A DNA stretch of 64,000 bases from Candidatus Cloacimonadota bacterium (GTDB taxonomy: Bacteria; Cloacimonadota; Cloacimonadia; Cloacimonadales; Cloacimonadaceae): assembly GCA_012522635.1 (NCBI GenBank), contig JAAYKA010000023.1, positions 1 through 64,000 on the forward strand, in the 5' to 3' direction. Both the position numbers and the translations under genes were made by a program. Shown here one piece after another: positions 17,078 through 27,161 of this stretch. The notes beneath the pieces are model-generated. The model was not told the origin of the DNA and did not search any database. It saw nothing but the letters and a program-made list of their open reading frames with translations. Position 1 is the stretch's first letter, and each line of letters begins with the position of its first letter.

Positions 17078-19705
17078 ATGAAGTCTCCCGAACCAGCCAA
17101 ACTAACCCCCGTGCTCAGGCAGTTTCAAGAGCTGAAAGATGCTCATCCGGACAAACTGCTCCTCTTTCGCATGGGCGATTTCTATGAAACTTTTTTTGAC
17201 GATGCGCACACAGCGGCAAAAATCTTGAACATCACCCTCACCTCGAGGGATAAAACCAGCGAAAACCCTGTTCCCATGGCAGGTTTTCCACACCACGCGC
17301 TGGAAGCTTATCTGGATAAATTGATTAAAGCCGGGCTGAAAATCGCCATCTGCGAACAGACCGAGGACCCCAAAAAAGCGGTGGGTTTGGTGAAGCGGGA
17401 AGTGGTGGAAATCATTACCCCGGGCACGGTTTTGGATCATTCCCTGATCGGAGGCAGCGCGAATAATTTCCTCAGCGCAGTGTATTATGAAGATGAAAAA
17501 CAAAAAGCCGGCCTTGCCAGCCTCGAGCTTTCCACCGGAGAATTCATCTTCACCGAGCTGAAAACCGAGGAACTGGCAAACGAACTTTTGAGGCTGAGAC
17601 CGGCGGAAATAATCGTGAACAGCAGCGCGTCGGAAGCTTTTATCAAGAGTTTGAAGCTGGAATATAATCCCACCATCAGCATTTTCGACAGTTGGCAATT
17701 TCGCCCTTCGGAAGCGGCTTCCGTGCTCAAAAAACACTTTCAGGTTCACTCGCTGGAAGCTTTTGACGCCCACGCAAAACGCTTGGGTGCCACAGCCGCC
17801 GGAGCAGCCCTGGCCTACGTTCAAACCCTGTATCAGGTTCCTCTTACCCACATCAGCAGCCTCAGGTTTTATTCCCTGAGCAGCTATATGCAATTGGATG
17901 AAATCAGCCGCCGCAATTTGGAACTGATTCGCTCCATCCGCTATGGCGACAGGCATGGCAGCCTGCTGTCTGTTTTGGATCAAACCCAGACTCCGATGGG
18001 CTCGCGGCTCATCCAGAACTGGCTGCTGCATCCGCTTTTAGACCCAGACCAAATCGGCAAACGTCAGGATTTGATTCAGGCTTTTCTATCCAACACAGCC
18101 TATTTGAAGGATGTGCGCGCCAGCCTGAAGGAAATTGGCGATATTTCCCGGCTGGTTTCCCGCTTGGGTTCGCTGCGCATCAATCCCCGCGAAATGATGG
18201 CGCTGCGTTCATATCTGCTTATTTTGGATGAACTTCGCCAAAGATTGAAGGTGTTTAATGAGCCTTTGATTGATGCTCTGGAAAATGCTCTGGGCGGTTT
18301 TGAGGATTTGGCGCAATCCATTGGAGACGCCATTCAAGAGCATCCACCCGTTACCATCAGCGATGGAGGCATCTTCAAACCAGGCTATGACAGTGATCTC
18401 GATGAACTTTTGGGACTTATCCACGATGGAAAATCCTGGATCGCGCGCCTGGAAGATGATGAACGTAAAAAAACGGGGATAAACAACCTGAAGGTCGGCT
18501 ACAACAGAGTTTTTGGCTATTATCTGGAGGTGGGCAGCGCCCACACTTCCAAAGTGCCGGATTATTGGGTTCCCAAACAGACTTTGGTGAATTCCCAACG
18601 CTATATTTCACCGCGTCTGAAGGAATTTGAGGCCAAGGTGCTCAGTTCTGAGGAAAAGAACAAGAGCCTGGAATATGAGCTGTTCAAAAACTTTCGCGTC
18701 AGCGTGGCATCGCGTTTGGAAGAGCTGCAAAAACTTGGTGAAAATATAGCCCTAATCGACGTTCAGAGCAGTCTGGCTTGGCTGGCCTGGCAAAATAACT
18801 ACAGCCGTCCACAATTTACGCAGGAACGCAGTTTGACCATTGAAGACGGACGCCATCCTGTGATTGAAAAACTGATTGAAGACCAGGATTTTATCCCCAA
18901 CGATACCCAACTGGATTATCCTGAAACCACCATCGCCATTATCACAGGACCGAATATGGCGGGAAAATCCACCTATCTGCGTCAGGTGGGTCTGCTGGCC
19001 ATTATGGCTCAAATCGGAAGCTTCGTTCCGGCTAAAAAACTGCTGATGCCCGTTTTTGACCGTGTTTTCACCCGTGTGGGCGCTTCCGATAACCTTGCCC
19101 AGGGTCAAAGCACTTTTTTGGTGGAAATGATTGAAACCGCTAATATCCTTCACACTGCCACAGAGGATTCACTAATTCTTTTGGATGAGATTGGGCGCGG
19201 AACCTCCACTTTTGACGGGCTGAGCTTGGCTTGGTCCATCATCGAATACATCCAAAAATACAAGCGCACCCTCACTCTTTTTGCCACCCACTATCATGAA
19301 CTGACGGAACTGGAAAACATCTATCCTGATATCCGAAACTACAACGTTTTAGTCAAAGAATACAACGACGAGATGATTTTTCTGCGCAAGATTGAGCGCG
19401 GCGGAGCGGACCAAAGCTATGGCATTCAGGTTGCAAGGCTGGCGGGAATTCCGGACAGGGTGGTACGCCGCGCTCGTGAAATCCTGCGAAATCTGGAAGA
19501 TCACGAACTTTCACCCCAGGGACTGACCGCTTCGATCCGCCGCAAACTGAATAAAACCCAGCCCCAGATGGAGCTTTTTGAAGTTTTGGCGGACAAAGCC
19601 GATGTGCTCGATCCCATCATCGAAGAAATTAAAGACCTCGAGCTGGACGCCCTCACCCCCATCGAAGCCTGGAACAAGCTAAAAGACATTCAGGACAAAT
19701 TATGA
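17078..19705 (+). CDS. mutS: DNA mismatch repair protein MutS
   Basis: Recognises mismatches and starts mismatch repair. The 875-residue length is typical. The mismatch-reading motif F-Y-E is at 35-37 in MGDFYETF. Connector, core lever and clamp domains fill the middle. Walker A is GPNMAGKS (624-631), followed by LDEIGRGTSTFDG and FATHYHEL. No obvious beta-clamp motif was assigned at the C-terminus. A 4-base overlap (ATGA) couples it to the SurA-like lipoprotein gene. mutL is not in the window. Confidence 0.97.
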   Translation: MKSPEPAKLTPVLRQFQELKDAHPDKLLLFRMGDFYETFFDDAHTAAKILNITLTSRDKTSENPVPMAGFPHHALEAYLDKLIKAGLKIAICEQTEDPKKAVGLVKREVVEIITPGTVLDHSLIGGSANNFLSAVYYEDEKQKAGLASLELSTGEFIFTELKTEELANELLRLRPAEIIVNSSASEAFIKSLKLEYNPTISIFDSWQFRPSEAASVLKKHFQVHSLEAFDAHAKRLGATAAGAALAYVQTLYQVPLTHISSLRFYSLSSYMQLDEISRRNLELIRSIRYGDRHGSLLSVLDQTQTPMGSRLIQNWLLHPLLDPDQIGKRQDLIQAFLSNTAYLKDVRASLKEIGDISRLVSRLGSLRINPREMMALRSYLLILDELRQRLKVFNEPLIDALENALGGFEDLAQSIGDAIQEHPPVTISDGGIFKPGYDSDLDELLGLIHDGKSWIARLEDDERKKTGINNLKVGYNRVFGYYLEVGSAHTSKVPDYWVPKQTLVNSQRYISPRLKEFEAKVLSSEEKNKSLEYELFKNFRVSVASRLEELQKLGENIALIDVQSSLAWLAWQNNYSRPQFTQERSLTIEDGRHPVIEKLIEDQDFIPNDTQLDYPETTIAIITGPNMAGKSTYLRQVGLLAIMAQIGSFVPAKKLLMPVFDRVFTRVGASDNLAQGQSTFLVEMIETANILHTATEDSLILLDEIGRGTSTFDGLSLAWSIIEYIQKYKRTLTLFATHYHELTELENIYPDIRNYNVLVKEYNDEMIFLRKIERGGADQSYGIQVARLAGIPDRVVRRAREILRNLEDHELSPQGLTASIRRKLNKTQPQMELFEVLADKADVLDPIIEEIKDLELDALTPIEAWNKLKDIQDKL

Positions 19706-21402
19706 AACCACAGCATTTTTTACTTCTAATCACCGTCGTGGCGGCGCTTTTATTGGCAGCCTGCAGCGCAAACCAGACCGATCTGGCTGGTAAAATTAAC
19801 GGTCAACCCATCTCACGTAACGCCTTCAACGAATCTCACCGCAGACACTATGAAAACTTCCAAATAATCCAAAACCGCGCGCCCTCCCGGGAAGAACGTG
19901 AACAGATAAAATGGGAAACCTGGACGAATTTGGCGCGGGTCACCATCTTAAAGCAACACTTTAATAAATATAATATAACCGTAACTCCCGCAGAAGTTTT
20001 GGAATATCTGCAAAGCGACATTCCTGCCTTCATTCGCAGCTCTCCAAGATTTATGGTTGATGGAGTTTTTGACCCCCTGCTCTACAATCAATCCCTGCTG
20101 TATGATACACCGGAAAACCTCGGCTACCTGCGCCAGGAATATCTGGAAATGAGGCTTCCCATCTTGATATTGCAGGATAAGCTGATTGCAAACGAGCTAT
20201 TGACTTCAGCCGAAAAAAAACTGATCCGCAACATCATCCAGAGCAGAGCGGATGTGGATTTTACGGTTTTGGCTTTGGATGATATTCAGCCCCGGATCAC
20301 GGAAGAGGAAATAAGCACCCACTATCAGCGCCATTTGGGAGATTATCGCCTGGATCCTTCTATCAGCCTCTCTTACACGGGCATTGATGTGCTTCCTTCA
20401 CGCACTGATATTGCCGCGACCCGCGATTATGCGGATTCGCTTTATCTGGCTCTCATTTCGGGAAAGCCTGTGGAAGAGCTTTTGCGGAATGAACATCCCT
20501 TCGCGGCTTTTTTGGTTTTGGAAGATTTTGGTTTTGTTAAAAATGGTGAATTGGACCCCGAACTCTATGCCCTGCTGAGCGTTCTGGAAGAAGGCAGTTG
20601 GAGTAAACCCCGGGAGGAACGAGATGGATACAGCCTGATCCAACTGGAAAAACGCACCAAAAGCCTGAGCAGCTTCAGGCGCCTCCTGTTACCATATATT
20701 CCTTCGCAAAACGGTATTGACAGAGCTCGTCCTCAAGCGGAAATCGCGGTTCGTCTTGCCAGAGAACAGGGTATGGCTGTGGCTTGCGAAGAACTTTCCC
20801 TTCCACGCGTAAAAGCTCTAAAATACACGCCTGAACAATTTTGGCATCCCGATCCTCTGATTGTGCATGCCATTCGCTATGAGCTGCCTGGTAAAAAACC
20901 CGGACACATATTTGAGCCTCTTTATTCAACTGTAACCCGGCAGTGGATTGTGGTGGAATTAATCGAAGCGACCTTGAATGAATTTCGCACGCTGGAAGAA
21001 GTGGAAACCGAGATTATGGCACTGCTGACGGCAGAAAAGCGTGAAAAGATGGCGCTGCAAATCTCTGATGCGATTCTAAATGGAAATAGCCCCTCTCCAG
21101 ACAACGCAACCAAGATCAGCATTAAAAACCTTGGTCCCGATTCTCAGGATTTTGGCAAAAACAGCCCTCGCATCGCCTATTCAATCCTGAAGCCCCATCT
21201 GGAAAAGCAGGCCCAAAAAGCTTTTATCTGGAACGGCAAAGTCTGGATGCCCAGCGTCATCAGCGTAAACCAGGATAAATCCATTCCCGTTGACGAGGAA
21301 AAGATTCAAGCCATCTTCCGCCAAAACCTCGACCCAGATTGGTTTGATGAGTGGCTGAACCAGAAGCTTGAACAGGCGGTTATCAACAAATACGACTTTT
21401 AA
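19702..21402 (+). CDS. SurA/PpiD-like lipoprotein with degenerate parvulin region
   Basis: A 566-residue secreted lipoprotein. The signal peptide ends in the lipobox LLAAC. Residues 30-190 resemble the SurA N-terminal chaperone domain (GKINGQPISRNAFNES, then long helices). Residues about 225-330 match the layout of a parvulin prolyl-isomerase (SGKPVEELLRNEHPFA ... GFVKNGELDPEL ... GYSLIQLEKR), but the usual GGDLG core is missing, so isomerase activity is doubtful. A periplasmic outer-membrane-protein chaperone role is inferred. It overlaps mutS by 4 bases. The next gene is convergent, with repeat element A in the gap. Confidence 0.75.
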   Translation: MKPQHFLLLITVVAALLLAACSANQTDLAGKINGQPISRNAFNESHRRHYENFQIIQNRAPSREEREQIKWETWTNLARVTILKQHFNKYNITVTPAEVLEYLQSDIPAFIRSSPRFMVDGVFDPLLYNQSLLYDTPENLGYLRQEYLEMRLPILILQDKLIANELLTSAEKKLIRNIIQSRADVDFTVLALDDIQPRITEEEISTHYQRHLGDYRLDPSISLSYTGIDVLPSRTDIAATRDYADSLYLALISGKPVEELLRNEHPFAAFLVLEDFGFVKNGELDPELYALLSVLEEGSWSKPREERDGYSLIQLEKRTKSLSSFRRLLLPYIPSQNGIDRARPQAEIAVRLAREQGMAVACEELSLPRVKALKYTPEQFWHPDPLIVHAIRYELPGKKPGHIFEPLYSTVTRQWIVVELIEATLNEFRTLEEVETEIMALLTAEKREKMALQISDAILNGNSPSPDNATKISIKNLGPDSQDFGKNSPRIAYSILKPHLEKQAQKAFIWNGKVWMPSVISVNQDKSIPVDEEKIQAIFRQNLDPDWFDEWLNQKLEQAVINKYDF

Positions 21403-21410
21403 GGTCTGCT

Positions 21411-21519
21411 GTCTCTCTAGCCGCCCTTAGTATCCCTTATGTTTATAAAGCCAACTATAAGCCACACATAGTTTTATGGCTTTGAGCCTTTGTTTTCAAC
21501 AGACTCGTTCTTATATAAT
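21411..21519 (+). repeat. Dispersed intergenic element A, copy 2
   Basis: Starts GTCTCTCTAGCCGCCC and ends TCAACAGACTCGTTCTTATA. It carries the tandem CCCTTA motif (10-bp spacing) and the best central hairpin, AAGCCA / TGGCTT (21459-21464 with 21477-21482). It begins 9 bases after the SurA-like stop codon, between convergent genes. Confidence 0.88.
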
Positions 21520-21592
21520 GAAACCCCTCAGCTTGGTTCAGATATTTGTTGCCGACAAGTTTGGCGAATTAGGCTGAGAACACGCTCCAAAG

Positions 21593-21642
21593 AAAAACCC
21601 AATTGACCGCCAGGAAACACGTTTGGCAATCAAATGGGTTTT
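21593..21642 (-). terminator. Terminator of the C25-like surface protein gene
   Basis: On the minus strand AAAACCCA pairs with TGGGTTTT, an inner GCCA/TGGC extends the stem, and a TTTTTCTTT tract follows. It lies 22 bases beyond the stop codon. The 8-bp outer stem is clear; the inner part is imperfect. Confidence 0.65.
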
Positions 21643-21663
21643 AAGCTTCTGAGCTAAAAGGAC

Positions 21664-24600
21664 TTACTTCAACAACAAGGCCTTGCGGGTGGCGTTCAGA
21701 ATTGGCGAGCGCAGCTTGATGAAATAGATTCCAGAAGCCGCGGTTTTGCCTCCTTCATCGCGACCATCCCAAACCACACTGTGACTGCCGGCTGTAAGAT
21801 TGCTGTGTAAAATCTCGCGTACCAGTTGTCCCTTGACATTGTAAACGCAAATCTCCACGTTTGTGGCTTTTTCCAGGTCGAAAGCGATGGTGGTGCTGGG
21901 GTTGAACGGGTTGGGATAGTTTTGATGGAGCCGCGATTGCAGAGGCGGCGCTTGCGGATCATCTTGATTCACCCAGGGATATGAAAAACTGGCGGGTTCG
22001 CTGCCCACGCTTTCACCGCTTTCATAACAGGCGATGACCTGATAGCGGTAATCCCCTTCAATGATAAGCGTTTCAAGGTATTGCGCGTCCTGCACCTGAG
22101 CAATCTGTTCATACTTTCCAGAATTCAGCTTCCGGATGATTTTGTAAGAAACAACTCCATCCTGCGGAGGCTGCCAACTGAGGGTGAGCAAATCTTCCAC
22201 GATGGAAAATTCGAGCTCTTCCACAGGAGGAAACCAAGTGAGGAAATAGTCCAGTTCCGCGCTGGGATTTTGCAGGTTCAAGGCAATGGGCTGCACACTT
22301 TGTTCCAGATAACCAGGTCCTGCGGCTGTAATCTTATGTTCGCCCGAGGGCAGATACAGTTCATAAGAGCCGTCCGGGGCAACTTGGGTTACAATATCTT
22401 CATCGTTGAAAACCATAATTTGGCAAAAATCTTCATCAGGTTTTGAGGTTTCCACATTGCCGCTTACTTTTCCCGCAAAAGGAAGGAAGCCAGTGGTTTG
22501 AACATCATCAATGAACCAGCCTGCGCCATTTTGGGAATAGTCCGAAGCAAAAGTCCAGCGGAAGCGGACATTTTGATTGCTGTATGGCGCAAGGGAAAAC
22601 CGGGCTTGCAGCCAGCCATTCGAGTTTCCAGAATAACCAGGACCTCCCAGGGCGGAAACACTGCTGTGAGTGTAACCACCTTCCGGGGTCAAGGTTATCC
22701 AGGTGACGCCGTCGTTTGTGGAGATTAAAACATTTCCGCCATCGTAATTGTTTTCCGTTTGGAACCAGTGGTGGAACTCCAGAACAAAACTTTCCCCAAC
22801 ATAAACTGTCGGCGAAGTGAGAGTCCAATTCGCGCTGTTGGAATATTGCTGATTTATCAGGGTTCCCCAAGTTTTACTTCCGCTGTGAGCGCCCGCAGTG
22901 GAGTCGCTTCCCCACTGCCAGCCAGTGTTTGTCGGATGCGGAATAAATCCGCCATCCGTGCTTTCAAAATCCTCATACATCCCTGTGGTTCCCACATTCA
23001 GCAGGATGCTTTCGTTTTGGGCGTTCACCCCATCGCCCAGATAGGTGAGATAAAAAGTCAGGTTGTTTCCAACAATGACGTTCGGGGAAAGGCTAACCGT
23101 GTATGCTGCCTGGACTGTGGCTCCCGCCGGGATGAGAGGTAAAATTTGCTGGGGATTGACGATATCAACCTCCCCGCTGAGGCAGGTGATATTGCTGGTC
23201 AGGTTCAGCGCGTCCACATTGCCAAGATTTGTGTAGTTCACCACCATAATGAAGGTCTCGCCTGGATCCGCCATGCCGTTCACGTTGCCCTGAATGTCGT
23301 TGATGAATATCCCGCTCATTTGGATTATTGGTTTTTTCACGGTCAAATTGTAAGGATAAGCCCAGGTGTTGTTTGCCGCGCTAACGCTCAATTCCAGAGG
23401 GATATTCACGTCGCCGGGACAATCCTGCGAAACCACAACCCTGATGGGGTCAAAGTTTACGCCCGAGCCGCTGCCGGGGATGTTTGGATATGCGCTTTGA
23501 GGGTTTTCGATGCTCAGATGCGGGCTGGATGTGGTTACATTTATCTCGACCTGTGTGGCTTCGTCCAAGCCAATGTTGTTGAGTTTGATGCCCAAAAGTG
23601 CGCGCTCACCGGGTTCCAACCAGGAATTTCCATTTTCATCATCGATGATAATCTCATCCACCATCAGATGTGGATGTTGAAAAAGAACGGGAGTTGTGGT
23701 AATCAGCAGCGCTTTTTGATTTCCCAGTGGCTGAGCCGCCTGGGGGTATTGGTTGTTGTAGCTATATTCCAAGCCGCGGATGCCGCTGTGATCACGGATG
23801 CCCACGCTGGCGTATTTTCCGTGTCTGGGCCCGGAGCCGCTGCCGCCCACATCGACGTTGTTAAAAACCTTATATTGAATTTTAATCATGCCGTCGCCCA
23901 AGCCAGTGGGGTAAAACATTGGGTCATAAAAGATTACTTGGAAGGTCTCTTCCGAGCTGCGGTTATAGCCATTTTTCAGATTTTGCCATTGGATGATGAA
24001 AAGATGGTTTTCCACGTCATGATATTGGTAAATCCCGCTTCCAGAGGGGATGATGAGGTCATCCCAAAACGGCGCTATCATCGGTGAAGGTCCGCCAATT
24101 CCAGGCATGCGCGTATTGCGGAAGTCGCCGTCCTCGGTTATTCCCATTGCGATAAAACCGTTAGAACAGACTGTAATCTGGTCGTAATCTATGCCATAGA
24201 AACCAAAATTGAATGGCAATTCCACCGTTTTCAACACCGTGCTGCCGTTTGTATCACCCTCCGAACTTGAGGAACCGGGATCACTAAAACCTGATATTAT
24301 GGAACCAGAGCCGCCCAAACTGGGAACAATCTCAATCCAGTCATAAGTGGGACAATCCGGAAAGGCGGTATCTGAATCATCGTAAATCAGATAACCATAT
24401 TCATCCGGTCCCAGAGGTGTGTTTTGGCTCACCTTGCCGATGGTGATGGAAAAATGGCAATATTGCTCGAAACCCTGGTCATTATATAGCCTCAGCCTGA
24501 AAGGAATTACCATTCCGGGAATCAACAATGGTCGGGCAAAAATCTCAAATCCATCCACGGATGTGGCGTTCATGCCAGCTCCCACCCCGCCAAACCAGGA

Positions 24601-27057
24601 AATTGGCTGGTTCACCACAAGCAGGTCGTTCAAAGCGGTCAGTTCTCCATAAAGGTCAAAAGCTCCAAAAACTGAACTGTTGCTCAGGGTCAGATTCAGT
24701 GTTCCTGTCTCGCCTGGGTCGAGGGTATTGTCACCACCGGCGCTAATTGTGAAGTTAGCCACGTCCAGGTTGGCATTGTAGGCTCCCAAGTGGAAAATGA
24801 AGCTCCGCTCGTTGCCATCGGCATCGACCAGATCCAAGCTGAAGCGGCAATCGTGGAAGGAGTCGATATTGTTGTCGAAATGGATTAAAAACGGAGTCTC
24901 ATTTTGTCCCAAGATATTTGGATCAAGATCCGGATAGGCGCTTTGCGATTGGATGATGCTCAATTTCAGGTCGTCTGTGGCAAGCTGGGCGCTGATGCCT
25001 TGAATTGTTTCGGCGCTGCTGTTGCAAATCTCCACAAACAGGGCGATGGTCTCACCGGCATTGATAAAACCGTCGCCATTTCCGCTTGAACCATGATTGC
25101 CATTGTCGATTGTGGTTTTGGAATAATAAACCAGCGAACCGGCGGCGTCGATATCAATTGTCTGTTGAGCGGGTTTATAGTTTTGAGCAGAGGCTGTCAC
25201 CAGAAGGTCGGAACTCACGAAATTGGGCACACTGAGAGCCACCATACCGCTGTTATCTGTAAACCCGGTGGCAACAACATCTCCATATCCGGCGTTGTAG
25301 AGAGTGACACAGATATTTTCCAGTGGATTTTGGTCGACATCTGTCACAAAGATTTCCACCAATGGAGTTTGGCGCGGAATGCTGGCAGGTGCATCGATAA
25401 GAAGGCTGCCTGGAATGCCCACAAAAGCTTCCACTGTGGGGTCACCCATCAGATTGCACCAATGCGCGGAACTGTTTGCCTGGCTGCTATTGCTTTGCCC
25501 ATATAGGTTTGAAAGATGGATGCGTCCGTTCAGCAAAGCCTGGCCCATGTTTCTCATCCCGTGCTGAAAAATACCTTCAAATATCCCAGCCGCCAAAGCG
25601 TTGTTCAACATCGTGTGGGTGCCTGTGGTTGCCATTCCGATGGCGGTGATGGCACCCTTGGGTTCGGCCTCCGATCCCAGCCGGATAAAGTTTTCCGTCG
25701 TGCTGGTGGAGCCATAATCGCCGGTGCTGCAGGTCAACATGACTGAGTGAGGCATCCTGGGTCCATTAGAAAGCGAGTTGCTGGGACTCCAGCCGCTCAT
25801 GCCCAGCCAGCCACGATAGTTGAAATAAGCCACACCCTGGTTGATACCGGTGTTCATGGTGCTGGAAAAGCCGCTGCTGTAGTTTTCAATGTATTCATAA
25901 TCCGGATTTGCCCTTTGACTCATTTCACGGATGTATTTGCTATTATAAATGGTTGAAATCCCAGAACCACTGGAAGTATCTCCAATTAAAAGGATACGAT
26001 TCAGCCAGGCTGCGGCGCCAGCGTTGTTATTGACGTTTTTCTCGTAAACATAGATTTTTTGGAAGAGAGTGATGAGCTGGGAAAGATTTTCCGCCGATAT
26101 GCGACCAATGAAAACATCCCCCAGAAGGTCGTTTCCAGCCAGATGTGTGTAGGGATAATCGCCAATTCCGCTGTATCCGCTGTAGGATTCGTTCCACGCG
26201 GGAATGGCATAGCTGCCGCTGGTATCGCCCACGAGAATGATATAATCCGGCCTTGTGTCCTGGTTGTTAAACTGCGCTTGGATGTAGTTTTTGATGGCGG
26301 AACTTGAGCTTCCCGCCTGAGCGGTGCTGGCAACATTCACCAAAAACCCTTTTTGTCGTTTCCAAGCCACAAATTCGTTCAATCTCGCTAAAAAAACCTG
26401 GTCACTGCTGTTGCCATGAATCAATAAAATGCGAGCCTGGGTGTTGTCCAATCTCAGATGCCTGTAATCGTCGAAATTAGCGATTTGGGCTTCATAAAGT
26501 GCTTCAAAAGCAGGGCTGTAACCCTCAAACAGGGGAAGTTCATTTGGGCCTTCCTCAGGGCTGAAATCCAGGCTAATCCTGATATCGTGATAAACAGCGA
26601 TTTTCTCTGAAAGCGGATCGTATTGACAGGGATGAACGCTGAGCTGAACCACTCTGAAATCCCGCAGTATTGCTGGTTCTGAACCCAAAACCAGACTGGA
26701 TGCCTGAAGCAATCCACCCTCCTGCTCTCCCCCACTTTGTGTGAAAAGCTCTGGAGCATCGATATATTCAACGTTGCCATGGCTCCAGGAGAGCGTGTAA
26801 TTTCCCTGGGCAGGAATCGCCACCAAGGTGCTAAACACGGGTAATTCAGCATATCCCGGTTCGGCATTGAACGCTTTATCCATGCCGATGCTTTGCACCC
26901 TTCGTCCCTCAAATTCCACTTCCTCAATCTTCAACTGAGGGACCTCCAACTCCAACTGAACGCGCTGGGTGGATGAACTCCTCACGCTGAAAGGGCTGGT
27001 TTGCGCGCCCAACACACACAACCCCAAAAGCAGTGCCAAAATGCTTATCCGCTTCAT
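21664..27057 (-). CDS. Giant C25 (gingipain-like) surface protein with FCB C-terminal sorting domain
   Basis: A 1797-residue exported protein. Signal peptide MKRISILALLLGLCVLGAQ, then a propeptide-like region (30-200). A C25-peptidase-like domain covers about 205-545: RILLIHGNSS, DYIILVGDTSGSYAIP, and the catalytic-type cysteine C443 in MLTCSTGDYG. The expected catalytic histidine in NYTGH is replaced by tryptophan (W417 in NYRGW). Then follow carboxypeptidase-regulatory-like and Ig-like repeats (about 560-1370), a MAM/jelly-roll domain (about 1380-1540; EFHHWFQTENNYDGG), an FN3 domain, and the sorting module NYPNPFNPST...YNVKGQLV. The ATG at 27057 is preceded by SD AAGGAAGA. Surface adhesion or degradation role inferred. 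Confidence 0.85.
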   Translation of the reverse strand: MKRISILALLLGLCVLGAQTSPFSVRSSSTQRVQLELEVPQLKIEEVEFEGRRVQSIGMDKAFNAEPGYAELPVFSTLVAIPAQGNYTLSWSHGNVEYIDAPELFTQSGGEQEGGLLQASSLVLGSEPAILRDFRVVQLSVHPCQYDPLSEKIAVYHDIRISLDFSPEEGPNELPLFEGYSPAFEALYEAQIANFDDYRHLRLDNTQARILLIHGNSSDQVFLARLNEFVAWKRQKGFLVNVASTAQAGSSSSAIKNYIQAQFNNQDTRPDYIILVGDTSGSYAIPAWNESYSGYSGIGDYPYTHLAGNDLLGDVFIGRISAENLSQLITLFQKIYVYEKNVNNNAGAAAWLNRILLIGDTSSGSGISTIYNSKYIREMSQRANPDYEYIENYSSGFSSTMNTGINQGVAYFNYRGWLGMSGWSPSNSLSNGPRMPHSVMLTCSTGDYGSTSTTENFIRLGSEAEPKGAITAIGMATTGTHTMLNNALAAGIFEGIFQHGMRNMGQALLNGRIHLSNLYGQSNSSQANSSAHWCNLMGDPTVEAFVGIPGSLLIDAPASIPRQTPLVEIFVTDVDQNPLENICVTLYNAGYGDVVATGFTDNSGMVALSVPNFVSSDLLVTASAQNYKPAQQTIDIDAAGSLVYYSKTTIDNGNHGSSGNGDGFINAGETIALFVEICNSSAETIQGISAQLATDDLKLSIIQSQSAYPDLDPNILGQNETPFLIHFDNNIDSFHDCRFSLDLVDADGNERSFIFHLGAYNANLDVANFTISAGGDNTLDPGETGTLNLTLSNSSVFGAFDLYGELTALNDLLVVNQPISWFGGVGAGMNATSVDGFEIFARPLLIPGMVIPFRLRLYNDQGFEQYCHFSITIGKVSQNTPLGPDEYGYLIYDDSDTAFPDCPTYDWIEIVPSLGGSGSIISGFSDPGSSSSEGDTNGSTVLKTVELPFNFGFYGIDYDQITVCSNGFIAMGITEDGDFRNTRMPGIGGPSPMIAPFWDDLIIPSGSGIYQYHDVENHLFIIQWQNLKNGYNRSSEETFQVIFYDPMFYPTGLGDGMIKIQYKVFNNVDVGGSGSGPRHGKYASVGIRDHSGIRGLEYSYNNQYPQAAQPLGNQKALLITTTPVLFQHPHLMVDEIIIDDENGNSWLEPGERALLGIKLNNIGLDEATQVEINVTTSSPHLSIENPQSAYPNIPGSGSGVNFDPIRVVVSQDCPGDVNIPLELSVSAANNTWAYPYNLTVKKPIIQMSGIFINDIQGNVNGMADPGETFIMVVNYTNLGNVDALNLTSNITCLSGEVDIVNPQQILPLIPAGATVQAAYTVSLSPNVIVGNNLTFYLTYLGDGVNAQNESILLNVGTTGMYEDFESTDGGFIPHPTNTGWQWGSDSTAGAHSGSKTWGTLINQQYSNSANWTLTSPTVYVGESFVLEFHHWFQTENNYDGGNVLISTNDGVTWITLTPEGGYTHSSVSALGGPGYSGNSNGWLQARFSLAPYSNQNVRFRWTFASDYSQNGAGWFIDDVQTTGFLPFAGKVSGNVETSKPDEDFCQIMVFNDEDIVTQVAPDGSYELYLPSGEHKITAAGPGYLEQSVQPIALNLQNPSAELDYFLTWFPPVEELEFSIVEDLLTLSWQPPQDGVVSYKIIRKLNSGKYEQIAQVQDAQYLETLIIEGDYRYQVIACYESGESVGSEPASFSYPWVNQDDPQAPPLQSRLHQNYPNPFNPSTTIAFDLEKATNVEICVYNVKGQLVREILHSNLTAGSHSVVWDGRDEGGKTAASGIYFIKLRSPILNATRKALLLK

Positions 27058-27112
27058 CAAATCTTCCTTAATCCAAATTGGCGTTTTCCACGCCATTGCC
27101 TTTTATTGAGTG

Positions 27113-27135
27113 AAAAAACCGGGTTTCAAGCCCGG
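27113..27135 (-). terminator. Terminator after the LVIVD lipoprotein gene
   Basis: On the minus strand CCGGG-CTTGAAA-CCCGG is followed by TTTTTT (plus-strand A run 27113-27118). It lies between the LVIVD gene and the C25-like gene, which therefore probably has its own promoter. Confidence 0.8.
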
Positions 27136-27161
27136 ATTTTATGTTTGTGTAAATGTAATTA

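Noticed and set aside
23146-24087. A 313-codon frame opposite the C25-like gene
   Set aside because: Antisense shadow inside a 1797-codon gene with clear domains; no start signal.
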